Notes: generated by a model not told the origin, from the letters alone. A DNA stretch of 64,000 nucleotides from Maridesulfovibrio frigidus DSM 17176 (GCF_000711735.1 NZ_JONL01000010.1:1-64000), one strand, 5' to 3'; positions 8,464-18,500 are shown, counted from the first letter of the stretch. Translations and numbers: made by a program.

Positions 8464-11412
8464 TTACTCGGTGAAAGGAAGCTGAATTAAAAATTTAGTT
8501 CCTACTCCTTCTTTCGACTCTACGCTAATATTTCCTTTGTGAATATTAGCAATTACATTATGCGCAATGGCAAGACCCTGTCCTGTTCCTTTACCTACTT
8601 CTTTAGTTGTAAAGAATGGATCAAAAGCTCTCTCTATTACTTGGCTAGACATTCCTGAGCCCGTGTCCGCAACTTCAAGGATCGCATGGGTTGCATCATG
8701 TTTTGTTGTAATAGAAATAGTACCCTTTTCGCTGCTACCCTTTGCTTCAATTGCATGAGCACTATTGATGATCAAATTAAGCAGTACTTGGCCCATTTCA
8801 CCCTTCATACATTGTATTTGAGGAAGGCTTTCTTCTAGTTGGAGATCTATTTCAGCCACATATTTCCACTCATTAGATGAAACCGTTACAGCATCTTTGA
8901 TTATGTTGTTGAGATCAAAGAATCCTTTATGTGTTTCTCCGGGGTGAGCCAGTTGCTTGATGGATTGAACAATTTTCGAGATTCTCTTTAATCCTTCTAC
9001 AGATTCTTCGATAGCTTTTGGAACGTCTTCAGATAAGAATTCAAAATCATCAGCATTAAAATGGTCGTTTTTATATTGGAGAACTTCAGACTGTGGCTTT
9101 CCTTCGGCAAGACTTTTAAATGCTGTGTCGCAACTTGTGACCATTGTCATTAAATCTACAAAGCTATCTTCAAGGAATTTCATATTAGAGCTGACATACT
9201 GCGTCGGTGTATTGATTTCATGAGCAATACCTGCAGCAAGTTCACCTATTGATTCTAGTTTTTGAGCTTGCCGTAGTTGCGCTTCCACTATCAATTGTTT
9301 CGAAATATCACGGGCAACACCTACATAGTTTATTATTTGGCCATTCTCGTTACGAACCGGACATATCGTTGCTTCCTGAGTATAGGATTTGCCTTCTTTG
9401 TTTCTGTTAACGAATTGGCCGCTCCAAATATTTCCTTGTGATATAGTTTTCCATAAATTTGTATAGAACTCTTGGGTCTGCTCAGAGCTTTTAAGAATAT
9501 TGGAATTCTGGCCAACGGCTTCTGATTTCGTGTAACCGCTGATTTTTTCAAAAGCTGGATTTACATATGTAATTATTCCGGACGTATTCGTAATAACGAT
9601 GGATTCAATAGATTGCTCAATTGCTGCAATCAGTCTTTTTTGTTGTTCTTCAGATTCCTTTAGTACTGAAATGTTGGTAAAGGTAACAACATAGCACGGG
9701 TTGCTGTCTATTTGATGCTCAAGATTTACGCTATGGGCTATTGTCCACACACTAACTGAATCATTTATGAACCTTACTTCAAGTGGTTTTCGATTTACGA
9801 AATTTCCTCTGCTCCACTTATCGGTGACTACAGTCACGTCTTCGGGGTGCAGCAGATCAATCCAACTTTTAGAATTTGAATCGTTAGTTTTAATTCCTGT
9901 CAGTTCAGATACCCTCTTGTTAGCAAAAATCAGCTGGTCGTCGAAGTCAGAAATGATCATTCCTACAGGAGCAGCATTGATGATTTCGCGGAAACGTTCT
10001 TCACTATCAAGTAGCTCATGTTCAATTTTTTTTCTTGTGGATATGTCTTCCAGAGTTGCAATAACTTCTATTTGAGAACTTAGGCTCTTCACCGGGTTAA
10101 AGATTGCATGGATAAATGTTGTTTTTCCGCCAGTAACTGAAGTGTATAAATCTTCATATGTGGATTGCTCGCCATTTAATGCTACGGTTAATGCTGCACG
10201 CATTTGTGAACGTTTAGATTCCGCTACATTGAAGCCGATCAGTTTTTCTCGGGGGGCGCCCATCATTTCAATAAATATGTTGTTACAATCAGTTATCATT
10301 CCTGTGGAGTCAAAATGTACCATTGCTAGAGGGGCGTTTTCAAATAAATTGCGGTACTGAAATTCACTGTTTTGCAGGCTCATCTGTGCTACATATTTTG
10401 CTGTGATATCGTTTCCGATACATAGCAATTCATTCGGCGCACCGTCTACTCCCTCTTTTTGCCACGCTCTCCAGGCAATCCATCTTATTTTTCCATCTGA
10501 TGTTTCAAATGGCCGTTCAGTGGCTACTTTTCCATCCCCAAAAAAAACTTTAAAACATACATCTTTATTATCTATTTCATCTGAAATATCCTCTCCGGAT
10601 AAAAGGTCAAGAATATTTAAACCTACAATGTTTCGATCTTGGACAAACAGTGATTTTGCGAACTGGTTAGCGAAGATAATACTGCCGTCGCTTGCTACTT
10701 TTAAAATGATCATATTTACATTTTCAACAAGTTCTCTATATTCTCGCTCGCGTTCTTCAAGTTCAATGATTAATGGTTCGCTAAATTTTTTAAAGAGAAA
10801 TATTCCTATGGCAATCAGTATTATTCCAATGACCAAGATCTTGATATTTGTAATAATGAACGGATTTCTGAGTTCTTTCATATCAATTTTAGCTACCATC
10901 CCTAGTGTCAAATCTCCCATTTTCATCGGAGTATAAGCCGCAAGAACTTCTTTATCTTTATAGTCAAGACCGATTATTGTTCCTGAGGATAGTTTCAGGG
11001 CTTTTTTCATGGGGATTGCTTCTTTAGAGTCAAAAGTAACTTTCCTGAGAGGGCTTTCGGGGAGAACTACATCGCCGTTTACAATGAGAAATTTAATATG
11101 GCCGTTGGTGTTTTGAGCTACTGTGAATTCACCGCTTTTGCTTTGTATCTTGAATTCTCTCTGTGCTGAAGCAAGCTTTCTGATAGCTTTATCAATATCA
11201 AATCCGATATTAAGTTTATTATCTATTCTCTCATAGTGTTGGAATAGCACTTTTGCTAAGCTGGCCTGACTTTGAACAAGTTCATGAAGGCGATGCCTTT
11301 GTTCGGTCAATGAGGTTTCATACAGAAGCTTAGACCCTGCAAGAGACAAAGAAGTTGCAATGATAACCATTATTGCTGCCAAGAGAGCTAAGCTCTTTTT
11401 TTGTTGGGGCAT
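8464..11412 (-). CDS. Multi-PAS membrane sensor histidine kinase
   Basis: A 982-residue kinase. ATG 11412 is chosen because AAGGAG lies seven bases upstream; a start 13 codons earlier has no ribosome site. Membrane helices at about 8-27 and 191-207 bracket a periplasmic sensor of about 160 residues, probably Cache-like. Four PAS regions follow (about 225-340, 350-460, 470-590 and 595-715), the last with the typical [17 protein letters not shown]. HisKA has His731 in [10 protein letters not shown], and the HATPase domain ends the protein with DTGSGMS and GTGQGLAIA. Its catalytic core closely resembles that of the kinase downstream, so the pair probably arose by duplication. The genes are 60 bases apart and probably cotranscribed. 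Confidence 0.93.
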   Translation of the reverse strand: MPQQKKSLALLAAIMVIIATSLSLAGSKLLYETSLTEQRHRLHELVQSQASLAKVLFQHYERIDNKLNIGFDIDKAIRKLASAQREFKIQSKSGEFTVAQNTNGHIKFLIVNGDVVLPESPLRKVTFDSKEAIPMKKALKLSSGTIIGLDYKDKEVLAAYTPMKMGDLTLGMVAKIDMKELRNPFIITNIKILVIGIILIAIGIFLFKKFSEPLIIELEEREREYRELVENVNMIILKVASDGSIIFANQFAKSLFVQDRNIVGLNILDLLSGEDISDEIDNKDVCFKVFFGDGKVATERPFETSDGKIRWIAWRAWQKEGVDGAPNELLCIGNDITAKYVAQMSLQNSEFQYRNLFENAPLAMVHFDSTGMITDCNNIFIEMMGAPREKLIGFNVAESKRSQMRAALTVALNGEQSTYEDLYTSVTGGKTTFIHAIFNPVKSLSSQIEVIATLEDISTRKKIEHELLDSEERFREIINAAPVGMIISDFDDQLIFANKRVSELTGIKTNDSNSKSWIDLLHPEDVTVVTDKWSRGNFVNRKPLEVRFINDSVSVWTIAHSVNLEHQIDSNPCYVVTFTNISVLKESEEQQKRLIAAIEQSIESIVITNTSGIITYVNPAFEKISGYTKSEAVGQNSNILKSSEQTQEFYTNLWKTISQGNIWSGQFVNRNKEGKSYTQEATICPVRNENGQIINYVGVARDISKQLIVEAQLRQAQKLESIGELAAGIAHEINTPTQYVSSNMKFLEDSFVDLMTMVTSCDTAFKSLAEGKPQSEVLQYKNDHFNADDFEFLSEDVPKAIEESVEGLKRISKIVQSIKQLAHPGETHKGFFDLNNIIKDAVTVSSNEWKYVAEIDLQLEESLPQIQCMKGEMGQVLLNLIINSAHAIEAKGSSEKGTISITTKHDATHAILEVADTGSGMSSQVIERAFDPFFTTKEVGKGTGQGLAIAHNVIANIHKGNISVESKEGVGTKFLIQLPFTE

Positions 11413-11819
11413 CGGAATCTCCTTGTCTTCAATATATCTTATCTGAAGCAATATTTCTTAATTTAATGTATTATGCGAAAGTTAAATTTTTACCAGTTTT
11501 TTATTATACAGATATAATCTAACATAGTTGGTGAATAGTTGGCAAAGTTCAAATTAAATAGGTTTTTTCATATATTAATTATTATTTACAGTTTATAAAA
11601 GGACTATTTCTATCTGTAAATAACACTCAATCAGTAAAGTTTGGTGTTTTTGTTGATGCTTATTTACAATTGATGCTAATAAATAATTGGAAAATGTGGT
11701 CTTTTTAAGTAATAGTTATATTAATAGATTTTAAAATTATAGATGTGTTGGTTGTTTTTTTTGTTAAAATTTAGGAAGATTTGGTTCTATTGAGCGAACT
11801 CTCTACCAGAGGCTAAACA
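11413..11819. promoter_or_regulatory. Divergent intergenic region between kinase and regulator operons
   Basis: About 400 AT-rich bases separate two operons that point away from each other, so both promoters should lie here. The word TATTTACA occurs at 11583 and 11661 on the plus strand and at 11615-11622 on the minus strand. The first and last form a perfect 9-base inverted repeat, TATTTACAG/CTGTAAATA, with 22 bases between. No standard promoter pair stands out. Confidence 0.4.
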
Positions 11820-13067
11820 ATGGGTAATATAATTTCGGTTCTTTTTGTTGATGATGAACCCAATGTGTTAACATCAATTAAACGAATGTTACGTTTCAAA
11901 AGAAACGAATGGGATATTGAATTTGCCGAGTCTGGTGAAGAAGCTTTGGATTTATTTGACAAAAAAATCTTTGACGTAGTTGTTTCAGATATAAGAATGC
12001 CAGGAATGGATGGTGCGGAACTACTTACCCGTTTGAAAGATGAGTATCCTGGAGTTATCAGGATTGCTTTGTCTGGGCAGGTCGGGTTGAGTGAAGTTGT
12101 GCGCAGCATTCGGGCTGTTCATCAATATATTTCAAAACCATGCGATGCGGAAACTTTGGTTACTAAGATCGAAAGTGCGCTCAAATCTCGAGAAATATTG
12201 ACTGATCCTGCAATGCAAAGATTGGTAACTGAAATTGATGCTCTACCTGTGATTCCCAGCGTTTTCAAATCTATAGAGGATGAGTTGCGGAAAGAAGAAC
12301 CGTCCATTTCCAAAATAGCAAATTTGATATCCAAGGACGTTGGGCTTGTAGCTAAGATTTTGAAATTGATTAATTCTCCCTATTTTGGACTGCCTTCAAA
12401 TATTAAATCGATTTCTCAAGCGATAAGTTTATTGGGGCTTGAAACAATTAAGACATTGATACTCGGGACACATCTTTTTTCGATGTACGACGAAAAAGCT
12501 TTGCCTAAATTGTCATTGAGTTTGCTTTGGGAACATAGTTTTCGCGTCTCAAATATTGCCCGACTTATTGCTGAAAAGGAAAACCTTGATAAGAATACAA
12601 TAATACAGGTGCGTATGGCAGGATTGCTCCATGATGTGGGCAAGCTTATTTTGGCTTATAGTTTCCCAGAAAAATATTCGCAGGTTCTTGATAAAATTAG
12701 GGAAACTAAAGATCCTATAAATAGATGTGAACTGTCAGTTTTTGGAACAACGCATGCTCAAATAGGTGCGTATTTGATGGGGCTTTGGGGGATGAGTGGG
12801 GAAGTTGTTCATGGAATAGGGTATCATCATTCATATGATAAATGTGATCTTAGTATACCAATGATTGTTTCAGTTGCTGATATGATTGATCATCAATGTG
12901 TAATTATCAACCCTGACTACGGAAGAATTGTAATTGATGAATCGGTACTACCCCCATCGAGTAATGCTAAACTTGAAGAATGGATCTCTCATATTTCCCT
13001 GCATTGGCAAGGTATAACAGATTTTAATGTTCTTGATTCTGATGTGATTGAACATCTCCGGAAGTAG
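11820..13067 (+). CDS. Response regulator with HDOD output domain
   Basis: A 415-residue protein. The N-terminal receiver (1-125) has the acidic pair in FVDDEP, phospho-acceptor Asp57 in VVSDIRMPGMDG and the conserved Lys in SKPCD. From about 145 to 340 comes an HDOD domain, with ALPVIPSVF, SKDVGLVAKILKLINSPYFG and a later GLLHDVGKL segment. HDOD proteins are HD-fold scaffolds in signalling; most lack proven hydrolase activity. It is the first of three adjacent receiver proteins, with only ten bases to the next start, opposite two orphan kinases. AGAGG precedes the ATG. Confidence 0.92.
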   Translation: MGNIISVLFVDDEPNVLTSIKRMLRFKRNEWDIEFAESGEEALDLFDKKIFDVVVSDIRMPGMDGAELLTRLKDEYPGVIRIALSGQVGLSEVVRSIRAVHQYISKPCDAETLVTKIESALKSREILTDPAMQRLVTEIDALPVIPSVFKSIEDELRKEEPSISKIANLISKDVGLVAKILKLINSPYFGLPSNIKSISQAISLLGLETIKTLILGTHLFSMYDEKALPKLSLSLLWEHSFRVSNIARLIAEKENLDKNTIIQVRMAGLLHDVGKLILAYSFPEKYSQVLDKIRETKDPINRCELSVFGTTHAQIGAYLMGLWGMSGEVVHGIGYHHSYDKCDLSIPMIVSVADMIDHQCVIINPDYGRIVIDESVLPPSSNAKLEEWISHISLHWQGITDFNVLDSDVIEHLRK

Positions 13068-13077
13068 AGGGATATTC

Positions 13078-14217
13078 ATGAAAGCGCGAATTTTACTTGT
13101 TGATGATGAGCCTAATGTTCTCTCTTCACTGAAAAGACAACTTCGGGGCGCTTATGAAGTTGATACCGAGTCTGATCCGGCAATGGCTTTAGTTAGCCTG
13201 CAGAGTGCAAAGCCGTATGCAGCTATAGTTTCAGATTATCGTATGCCCAAAATGAACGGCATTGAGTTTCTCAAAGGAGTCAAAAGGATTAGGCCCGATA
13301 CAACCCGTTTGATGTTAACTGGATATGCAGACTTAGAAAACGCGATGAGGGCTGTAAACGATGGCCATGTATTTAGGTTTTTAACAAAGCCTTGTGATAA
13401 GGAGACGCTGCTTGAAAGTCTTAAGGAGGCTGTAAAGCAGTATGAACTTGTCACCGGTAAAAGAATCCTGCTTGAGAGAACTCTGAAGGGCAGTGTCGAA
13501 TTGCTCAGTGAAATAACAGCACTCGTGAATCCGGAAGCTGGAGCCAGAATTAACAGAGCGAGAAGATATGTTAAATATCTTGCTAAGAAAAAAGGCGCTA
13601 ATGATCTCTGGCGGTATGATATCGCGACGATGCTTTCTCAATTAGGCACCCTTATTTTGCCTCCAGATACTTTGGACGATCTCTTGTCAGGGAAAGAACT
13701 TACAGCTGAACAAGAACAAATGTTCGAAATGCATCCAGTTATTGCCAAAAGTCTTGTGGCAAAATTACCCAGAATGGAAGCGATCGCAGAAATGATAGCC
13801 TACCAATTAAAAGGTTTTGATGGATCTGGAACACCTAGAGATGCTCTAAAAGGTGAAAGAATTCCTCTAGGAGGAAGAGTTCTCAGAATTGCACTGGATT
13901 ACGATCTGTATTTAAATGTCGAAGAGAATGCGAGCGCCGCATTTAGAAGGCTTGAAGATCAAGCTGAGCTGTATGATCCTGAACTTCTCTATTACCTTGA
14001 GGGACTTCTTGGAGTTGAAGCTCACTACGAAGTTAAAAAGCTTTATAAAGGGGACCTGCATCCGGGTATGATTCTTTATGATGATATCCTTTCGAATCAG
14101 GGGGCATTGCTGTTAAGGAAAAGCCTCGAGCTTGATAAAGATAAGATTGATCGGATAATTATGTTTGCGGAAAAAGTGGGTATTAGAGAACCTATAGATG
14201 TATTGGTCCCTAATTAG
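13078..14217 (+). CDS. Response regulator with degenerate HD-GYP-like output domain
   Basis: A 379-residue protein starting at ATG 13078 behind AGAGGGA; a frame-open start ten codons earlier overlaps the previous gene. The receiver has DDEP and phospho-acceptor Asp53 in VSDYRMPKMNG. The C-terminal half follows the HD-GYP fold, but key residues are lost: MLSQLG (185-190) stands where LVHDIG is expected, and YQLKGFDGSGTP (242-253) stands where HHExxDGxGYP is expected. The HD and HH metal ligands are therefore missing, so it probably has no c-di-GMP hydrolase activity and may act as a partner or binding protein for the intact HD-GYP regulator after it. Confidence 0.85.
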   Translation: MKARILLVDDEPNVLSSLKRQLRGAYEVDTESDPAMALVSLQSAKPYAAIVSDYRMPKMNGIEFLKGVKRIRPDTTRLMLTGYADLENAMRAVNDGHVFRFLTKPCDKETLLESLKEAVKQYELVTGKRILLERTLKGSVELLSEITALVNPEAGARINRARRYVKYLAKKKGANDLWRYDIATMLSQLGTLILPPDTLDDLLSGKELTAEQEQMFEMHPVIAKSLVAKLPRMEAIAEMIAYQLKGFDGSGTPRDALKGERIPLGGRVLRIALDYDLYLNVEENASAAFRRLEDQAELYDPELLYYLEGLLGVEAHYEVKKLYKGDLHPGMILYDDILSNQGALLLRKSLELDKDKIDRIIMFAEKVGIREPIDVLVPN

Positions 14218-14225
14218 GATGTAAA

Positions 14226-15236
14226 ATGATAGATGCTTTTCATGGAGAAAATAAGATTCTTTTTGTAGATGACGAGATTAATATTCTTAATAGCTACAAA
14301 AGAACACTAAGGTCATACTTCTCCGTTTCAACCGCACTTGGTGGTAAAGAAGCCCTCAGAATCATGGGTGAAGAGGGGCCGTTTTCTGTGGTTGTATCTG
14401 ATATTAAAATGCCGCAGATGGACGGGATAGAATTACTTTCTAAAATACGGACTAAATACCCCGACTCTATACGAATGGTACTTACCGGATTTGCGGATTT
14501 AGAAATTGCCATCGGAGCTGTAAACCATGGCGATATATTTAGATTCCTAACTAAGCCATGCCAGACTGAGGACTTAGTAAAAGCTGTAGAGGCTGGTGTT
14601 CAACAATATCGAATGGTCCATGCATCTAGGGAATTGGAAGCTGTTCGGAGAATTAAAAAAGGACTAGAAGGAACCATTAGAGCATTTACCAGAGTTGTTG
14701 AACTTAGAGACCCTTATACTGCCGGTCATATGGATAGAACTGCCGATATTGCTACGAAAATTTCTACATCCCTTGGACTTAGCTCAGATCAAATTCAAGG
14801 TCTGCAACTTGCTGCTTTGGTTCATGATATTGGTAAAGTTGCTGTTCCAACTGGAATTCTAAATAAACCTGACTCCCTAACAGAAGCTGAATTTTCAATA
14901 ATCAAGACACATCCTCTTATTGGGGCGGAAATATTTGAAACAATGGAAACAGAATGGCCGATACAAAGAATAATTCTTGAACATCATGAACGTATTGATG
15001 GGTCAGGGTATCCGCATGGATTAAAGTGTGATGAGATCCTTTTGGAATCAAAAATTGTATCTGTTGCTGACTTTATTGATGCCACTATGACTGACCGTCC
15101 ATACAGGAAAAGTATGGAAAGAGAAAAAGTGATAGCGAAGCTTAAAAAAAATAGTGGCATAAAATTAGATAAAAGAAGCGCAGATATAGGTATTTATCTT
15201 ATCCAGGAAGGGGTGGTGTCGCCCTCTGTTAAATAG
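14226..15236 (+). CDS. Response regulator c-di-GMP phosphodiesterase (REC-HD-GYP)
   Basis: A 336-residue protein. The receiver has DDE at 15-17, phospho-acceptor Asp59 in VVSDIKMPQMDG and Lys110 in FLTKPC. The HD-GYP domain is intact, with AGHMDRT, the HD pair at 200-201 in LVHDIGKVAVP, HPLIGAEI and HHERIDGSGYP (253-263). Proteins of this kind degrade cyclic di-GMP, and phosphorylation of the receiver would control that. It starts eight bases after the degenerate paralogue, so the two are surely cotranscribed. This is the most likely catalytic output of the kinase/regulator block. Confidence 0.93.
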   Translation: MIDAFHGENKILFVDDEINILNSYKRTLRSYFSVSTALGGKEALRIMGEEGPFSVVVSDIKMPQMDGIELLSKIRTKYPDSIRMVLTGFADLEIAIGAVNHGDIFRFLTKPCQTEDLVKAVEAGVQQYRMVHASRELEAVRRIKKGLEGTIRAFTRVVELRDPYTAGHMDRTADIATKISTSLGLSSDQIQGLQLAALVHDIGKVAVPTGILNKPDSLTEAEFSIIKTHPLIGAEIFETMETEWPIQRIILEHHERIDGSGYPHGLKCDEILLESKIVSVADFIDATMTDRPYRKSMEREKVIAKLKKNSGIKLDKRSADIGIYLIQEGVVSPSVK

Positions 15237-15337
15237 GTCCTGCACAATGTAGATGTTTTATGTTAAACTCTAAGCCTCGTGAAAATGGTTGTTGATAATT
15301 ATCAGATTTTATCAAACACTTACAAGTGAGGGTAGCT

Positions 15338-15688
15338 ATGGCAGAAAATTTTTCAGTCAGTTTTGGCACTAAAATTAGATGTTTCATCGTCGCAATTCTC
15401 GGTCTTGCTTTTCTTTTGCCGGCAATCGGCATTGCAATAGAAGCTTTTGCGGCGCCTGATATAAGTGCTGATGACCCCCTCGCGATGCTTTTTCTCGCAT
15501 TGCTGCTTGGCGGATGTGGATTATTACTTTTATGGGTGTCACGAGATATGTATAGAAAAGCTAGTCTCGGCGTGAAGCTTAGGAATAATACAGACATTAC
15601 TGCTGTCGGAATGGCTAATCTTATGAATATGCAGGATATGGGAAATGACTCGGATTACGATGGCGGTGACTTTGATGGTGATGATTAA
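15338..15688 (+). CDS. Small two-helix membrane protein, unknown function
   Basis: A 116-residue protein starting at ATG 15338 with GAGGG just ahead. Two hydrophobic helices (about residues 13-35 and 47-70) are separated by a short acidic segment, and the tail is rich in Met, Asp and Gly, ending DYDGGDFDGDD. No family was recognised. It follows the regulator operon by about 100 bases and is closed by the hairpin at 15791. The acidic tail might bind metal or partners; that is a guess. Confidence 0.6.
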   Translation: MAENFSVSFGTKIRCFIVAILGLAFLLPAIGIAIEAFAAPDISADDPLAMLFLALLLGGCGLLLLWVSRDMYRKASLGVKLRNNTDITAVGMANLMNMQDMGNDSDYDGGDFDGDD

Positions 15689-15790
15689 TTTTGAGATTAG
15701 GAAGCCTAGATAATTTCGTCTGTAGGCTATATTTCATAGAGATGGCTAACGTTTTGGCATAAGTGTGCTTACGATCAATGAATCGTATAA

Positions 15791-15825
15791 AATAGACCCT
15801 ATTTTCGAAGGGTCTATTTTTTTTA
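15791..15825. terminator. Intrinsic terminator between convergent genes
   Basis: AATAGACCCT and AGGGTCTATT pair around ATTTTCGA and are followed by T residues. It can serve the plus-strand small membrane protein gene, and possibly the minus-strand gene ending at 15841. Confidence 0.85.
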
Positions 15826-15840
15826 TATGGAAAGTATCAA

Positions 15841-16506
15841 TTACACATTCCATAGCTTTGGATCTAATTTGTTGTAATTCTTAATCTTAGTAGGATGGCC
15901 GCTACTCAGCAGCTGGTAGTAATCTTCTTCGTATATATTCCACCTGCATAGATCGATAGGTGTGACTTCTGACGCATTAACTTCAGGCACAACTCCAGCC
16001 TTTTCTAACGCTGCAGCCACAAGTTCGGAACAGAAAAATTTGCCATAGTCTTCCTTATTGTACGTCGGTCCCAGTATGATAGGATCAATTCCGTCAAAAA
16101 GGTCAAATGCTGATTTAACGGCTTGAATTAAATCATATTTGACGTGGCCATCGGCTATATTTTTCAAGAAGTCATAAAAAACAGTAAGATCTTCAGGAGC
16201 TCTTCTTAGATCTTTACGGATTGGCAGCCACCAAACATTGCCATTGTATCCATTAAGAACCTTACTCAGTTGTGAGATTGATACTCCATTAGAGTCAATG
16301 GCGACAGTTGATTCAATAATTTCATTTATGTAGCCTCCACCTTCTGCTTTTTCATAATTATGATGAATAACCGCTAGGTGTGAAACGTCAGCTCTTGTTG
16401 CCATTTTTATGATTTCAGAAAAAGGATCTTTCCCTCCAAAAGCAATGACATCACCAGGTTTCATTTGGTTTCTAATGTCGTTGTAAGTGTTAACCTTTAA
16501 ACTCAT
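15841..16506 (-). CDS. Permuted papain-like amidase/peptidase, YiiX/C92-like
   Basis: A 221-residue protein with the circularly permuted NlpC/P60 (papain-like) layout: MKPGDVIAFGG near the start, the candidate catalytic His43 in DVSHLAVIHH, an acidic NEIIES strand, and the candidate nucleophile Cys159 in GKFFCSELVAAAL. Family members cut amide bonds in peptides or lipoproteins, but the substrate here is unknown. There is no signal peptide, so it is probably cytoplasmic. AAGGAG precedes the ATG. It stands alone between a terminator and an AT-rich region. Confidence 0.8.
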   Translation of the reverse strand: MSLKVNTYNDIRNQMKPGDVIAFGGKDPFSEIIKMATRADVSHLAVIHHNYEKAEGGGYINEIIESTVAIDSNGVSISQLSKVLNGYNGNVWWLPIRKDLRRAPEDLTVFYDFLKNIADGHVKYDLIQAVKSAFDLFDGIDPIILGPTYNKEDYGKFFCSELVAAALEKAGVVPEVNASEVTPIDLCRWNIYEEDYYQLLSSGHPTKIKNYNKLDPKLWNV

Positions 16507-16623
16507 AGCAGGCTCCTTTATATTTAAACGTTATTAAAAATATAAAACATGGCTACATGTATAACATGTTATAAAAGCAATAAACAGTATGTTTTTAAAT
16601 AATAATGAATAGTTGTTATTGTA

Positions 16624-16664
16624 ATTAATTAGCTATTTAGTTTTTTATTAAATAGCTAATTAAT
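16624..16664. repeat. Perfect 16-base inverted repeat, AT-rich
   Basis: ATTAATTAGCTATTTA and TAAATAGCTAATTAAT are exact complements separated by nine bases. The minus-strand reading has A, not T, after the stem, so it is not an obvious terminator. It could be an operator for the gene at 16506 or a cruciform-forming site. Confidence 0.7.
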
Positions 16665-16747
16665 ATGTTTATTGAATGCTTAGCTATTTTATTTATTTTC
16701 ATAGAATAGATCCTTTTATAGTCAACACATCCTAGGTGGCTCTTAAT

Positions 16748-16790
16748 AGCAATAAAGGCCACATCTATTATAGATGCGGCCTTTATTGCT
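16748..16790. terminator. Hairpin downstream of the DUF1566 gene
   Basis: AGCAATAAAGGCC and GGCCTTTATTGCT pair exactly, and the inner ATCTATTATAGAT extends the stem. The T tract is poor on both strands, so it may be a weak terminator or an RNA 3' end stabiliser for the minus-strand gene ending at 16831. Confidence 0.6.
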
Positions 16791-16830
16791 AGTCTTTATA
16801 GTTCAGACAAATGATTGATTATCGATGTTT

Positions 16831-18321
16831 TTACTGTTGTCTTTTACCATGGCCTTCCGGCACGCATGCCATTTGATTATCCTGTCCTATTTGAAGGCAA
16901 TTCCCGTTCATGGTTCCCCGCGGAGTGGTGAAAGAGCAGTTATCTCCCTGAGATTTACCACCACATGCATTTAAAGCTTCAGCTGGTGGTCCTTGTCTTA
17001 TGCTTCTGCCGTTGCCTTTTCCTTGGCTTTGTCCATTCATTTTCCCATTACCCTTTCCATTCATCCCGCCTTGGCGCTGCATGGAGTTTGAAGATCTTTT
17101 GTTTTTTGAGGATCTGAAACCTGTCGGGGTAGGTGGGCTGTCTGGAATGGCTACTCCGCCTGACACACAGCGCACATAGTTGAAGATGCGTATGTCGTCA
17201 CCTTGAGGGCCGTGCCCGTTTGGAAATTTGGAAGGGTCACCTGATTTTGGATCGCTGCGCTGTGCTCCTGCGCCATGAACGTCCAGCCATTGCCCTTGAC
17301 CTGTGCGTGGAGATTTCATGTATCCTTTAGCCCGGCCGAAAGTGACATATACGGCATTCTTAGGACGGGGGCCGTCAAGATGAGTTGTAGATGTCCAGTA
17401 GTAGGATTCTTTGTCGGATACGTTAAAAATCGGGTCAATGGCTGCAGAACTCGTTGTGGCAGGGCTTCGCGAGTAATCTACTATTGATTGCAGTTCTTTT
17501 GCATTTGGCAGGCGCCAGTCTGTGCGACCTGCGAAGGTAAGATTTTCACAGTAGCTTAAGGAGTCTTCCCAGTTTAAGGTTTTACCGCTGTCATCTTTTT
17601 GCCAGATTAGGGTAGTGGCCTGATCTGTTACGGTTTTATCTCCGTTATCCACAAATTTATTCTGACCATATTTTGTGTTACCGCGCACATAACGAATATA
17701 GAGCGTGTTCTTCTGCCTATTGCGAGGTTTTGTTATGGCATACCCCTTAATACGACCGTCAGCGAAATTGACTCCGAAGACAGTAGGGTTGCCGTTCATT
17801 GTTTTGCTTACATATTTTGTCGCTGACCAGTCCTGACAATCTATGTCGCGCTCGCCTGCGTTAGTATCCCCATATTTAAAATCAAAAAACTTTGTATTAA
17901 TAAATGGCTTGGGTCCTTTTGCGTTAAGCAGCCAGCCGTTAAAATCGATTAAAGAGTACAGTTCTTTAATAGTAGGAGTTCGCCAATCTGAGTGTCCGCC
18001 TATTTTACAGTCTTTAGCTCCATCCAAAGCAGAGTTCCATGTGACTTTAGAGCCGCGAGCTTTAACCCACATTAATCCCGTGACAAGGTCGGTTATAGTT
18101 CCGTCGCCATTGTCGCGGTAGATGGGTTGGTTACCTTTGTATTGAGCATCCTGCCCGAAAAAGGCTTGTCCGGAATCTGGGCAATCCATTAAATTAGTAT
18201 TATCAAAACACGCTTTTTGGCCTGTATCTACAATTTTAAATGATTGATCTTGAGCAAAAGCAGGGCTGGAGATGATAAAAAAAGCTAGAAGCAGACCACC
18301 TAAAGATATTTTGTTCAACAT
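16831..18321 (-). CDS. Secreted DUF1566 (Lcl C-terminal domain) protein with Cys-rich tail
   Basis: A 496-residue exported protein with a signal peptide cleaved after AFA (residue 23). Two DUF1566 units follow, each with a DNGDGTITD/DNGDKTVTD start, a GLMW or TLIW core, and a DWRTPTIKEL or DWRLPNAKEL signature, covering about 45-210 and 220-390. A low-complexity linker rich in Gly, Asn, Met and Lys comes next, then a four-Cys end domain (ACGGKSQGDNC to GNCLQIG to MACVPEG). Such proteins are surface or periplasmic and of unknown function. AAAGGAG precedes the ATG. A weak Fur-like site (18338-18356, 13 of 19) lies just upstream, so iron control is possible. Confidence 0.85.
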   Translation of the reverse strand: MLNKISLGGLLLAFFIISSPAFAQDQSFKIVDTGQKACFDNTNLMDCPDSGQAFFGQDAQYKGNQPIYRDNGDGTITDLVTGLMWVKARGSKVTWNSALDGAKDCKIGGHSDWRTPTIKELYSLIDFNGWLLNAKGPKPFINTKFFDFKYGDTNAGERDIDCQDWSATKYVSKTMNGNPTVFGVNFADGRIKGYAITKPRNRQKNTLYIRYVRGNTKYGQNKFVDNGDKTVTDQATTLIWQKDDSGKTLNWEDSLSYCENLTFAGRTDWRLPNAKELQSIVDYSRSPATTSSAAIDPIFNVSDKESYYWTSTTHLDGPRPKNAVYVTFGRAKGYMKSPRTGQGQWLDVHGAGAQRSDPKSGDPSKFPNGHGPQGDDIRIFNYVRCVSGGVAIPDSPPTPTGFRSSKNKRSSNSMQRQGGMNGKGNGKMNGQSQGKGNGRSIRQGPPAEALNACGGKSQGDNCSFTTPRGTMNGNCLQIGQDNQMACVPEGHGKRQQ

Positions 18322-18471
18322 TTTGTCTCCTTTGTTTGGTTATTCTTATCATTATGTAAAAAAAATATTAAATGGACAAATATAAATTAAATAAAAAATA
18401 AATAATACTTCATAATTATGATGATTAGCATTTTAGATATGAAGAAAAGTGAGTTTAATAAATAATACCTA

Positions 18472-18500
18472 TTGACATTGATAATCATTTTCAATAAATT
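18472..18500 (+). promoter_or_regulatory. Promoter overlapped by a Fur-box match
   Basis: TTGACA (18472-18477) and TAAATT (18495-18500) are spaced by 17 bases. The 19-mer GACATTGATAATCATTTTC (18474-18492) matches the classical Fur consensus GATAATGATAATCATTATC at 16 of 19 positions and covers the spacer. Fur bound here would block the small TPR gene downstream when iron is plentiful. Confidence 0.75.

Larger units (their letters stand above)
16507..16830. other. AT-rich intergenic region
   Basis: About 320 bases with no gene. It holds the upstream region of the papain-like gene, a perfect 16-base inverted repeat (16624-16664) and a GC-richer hairpin (16748-16790). Confidence 0.6.
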
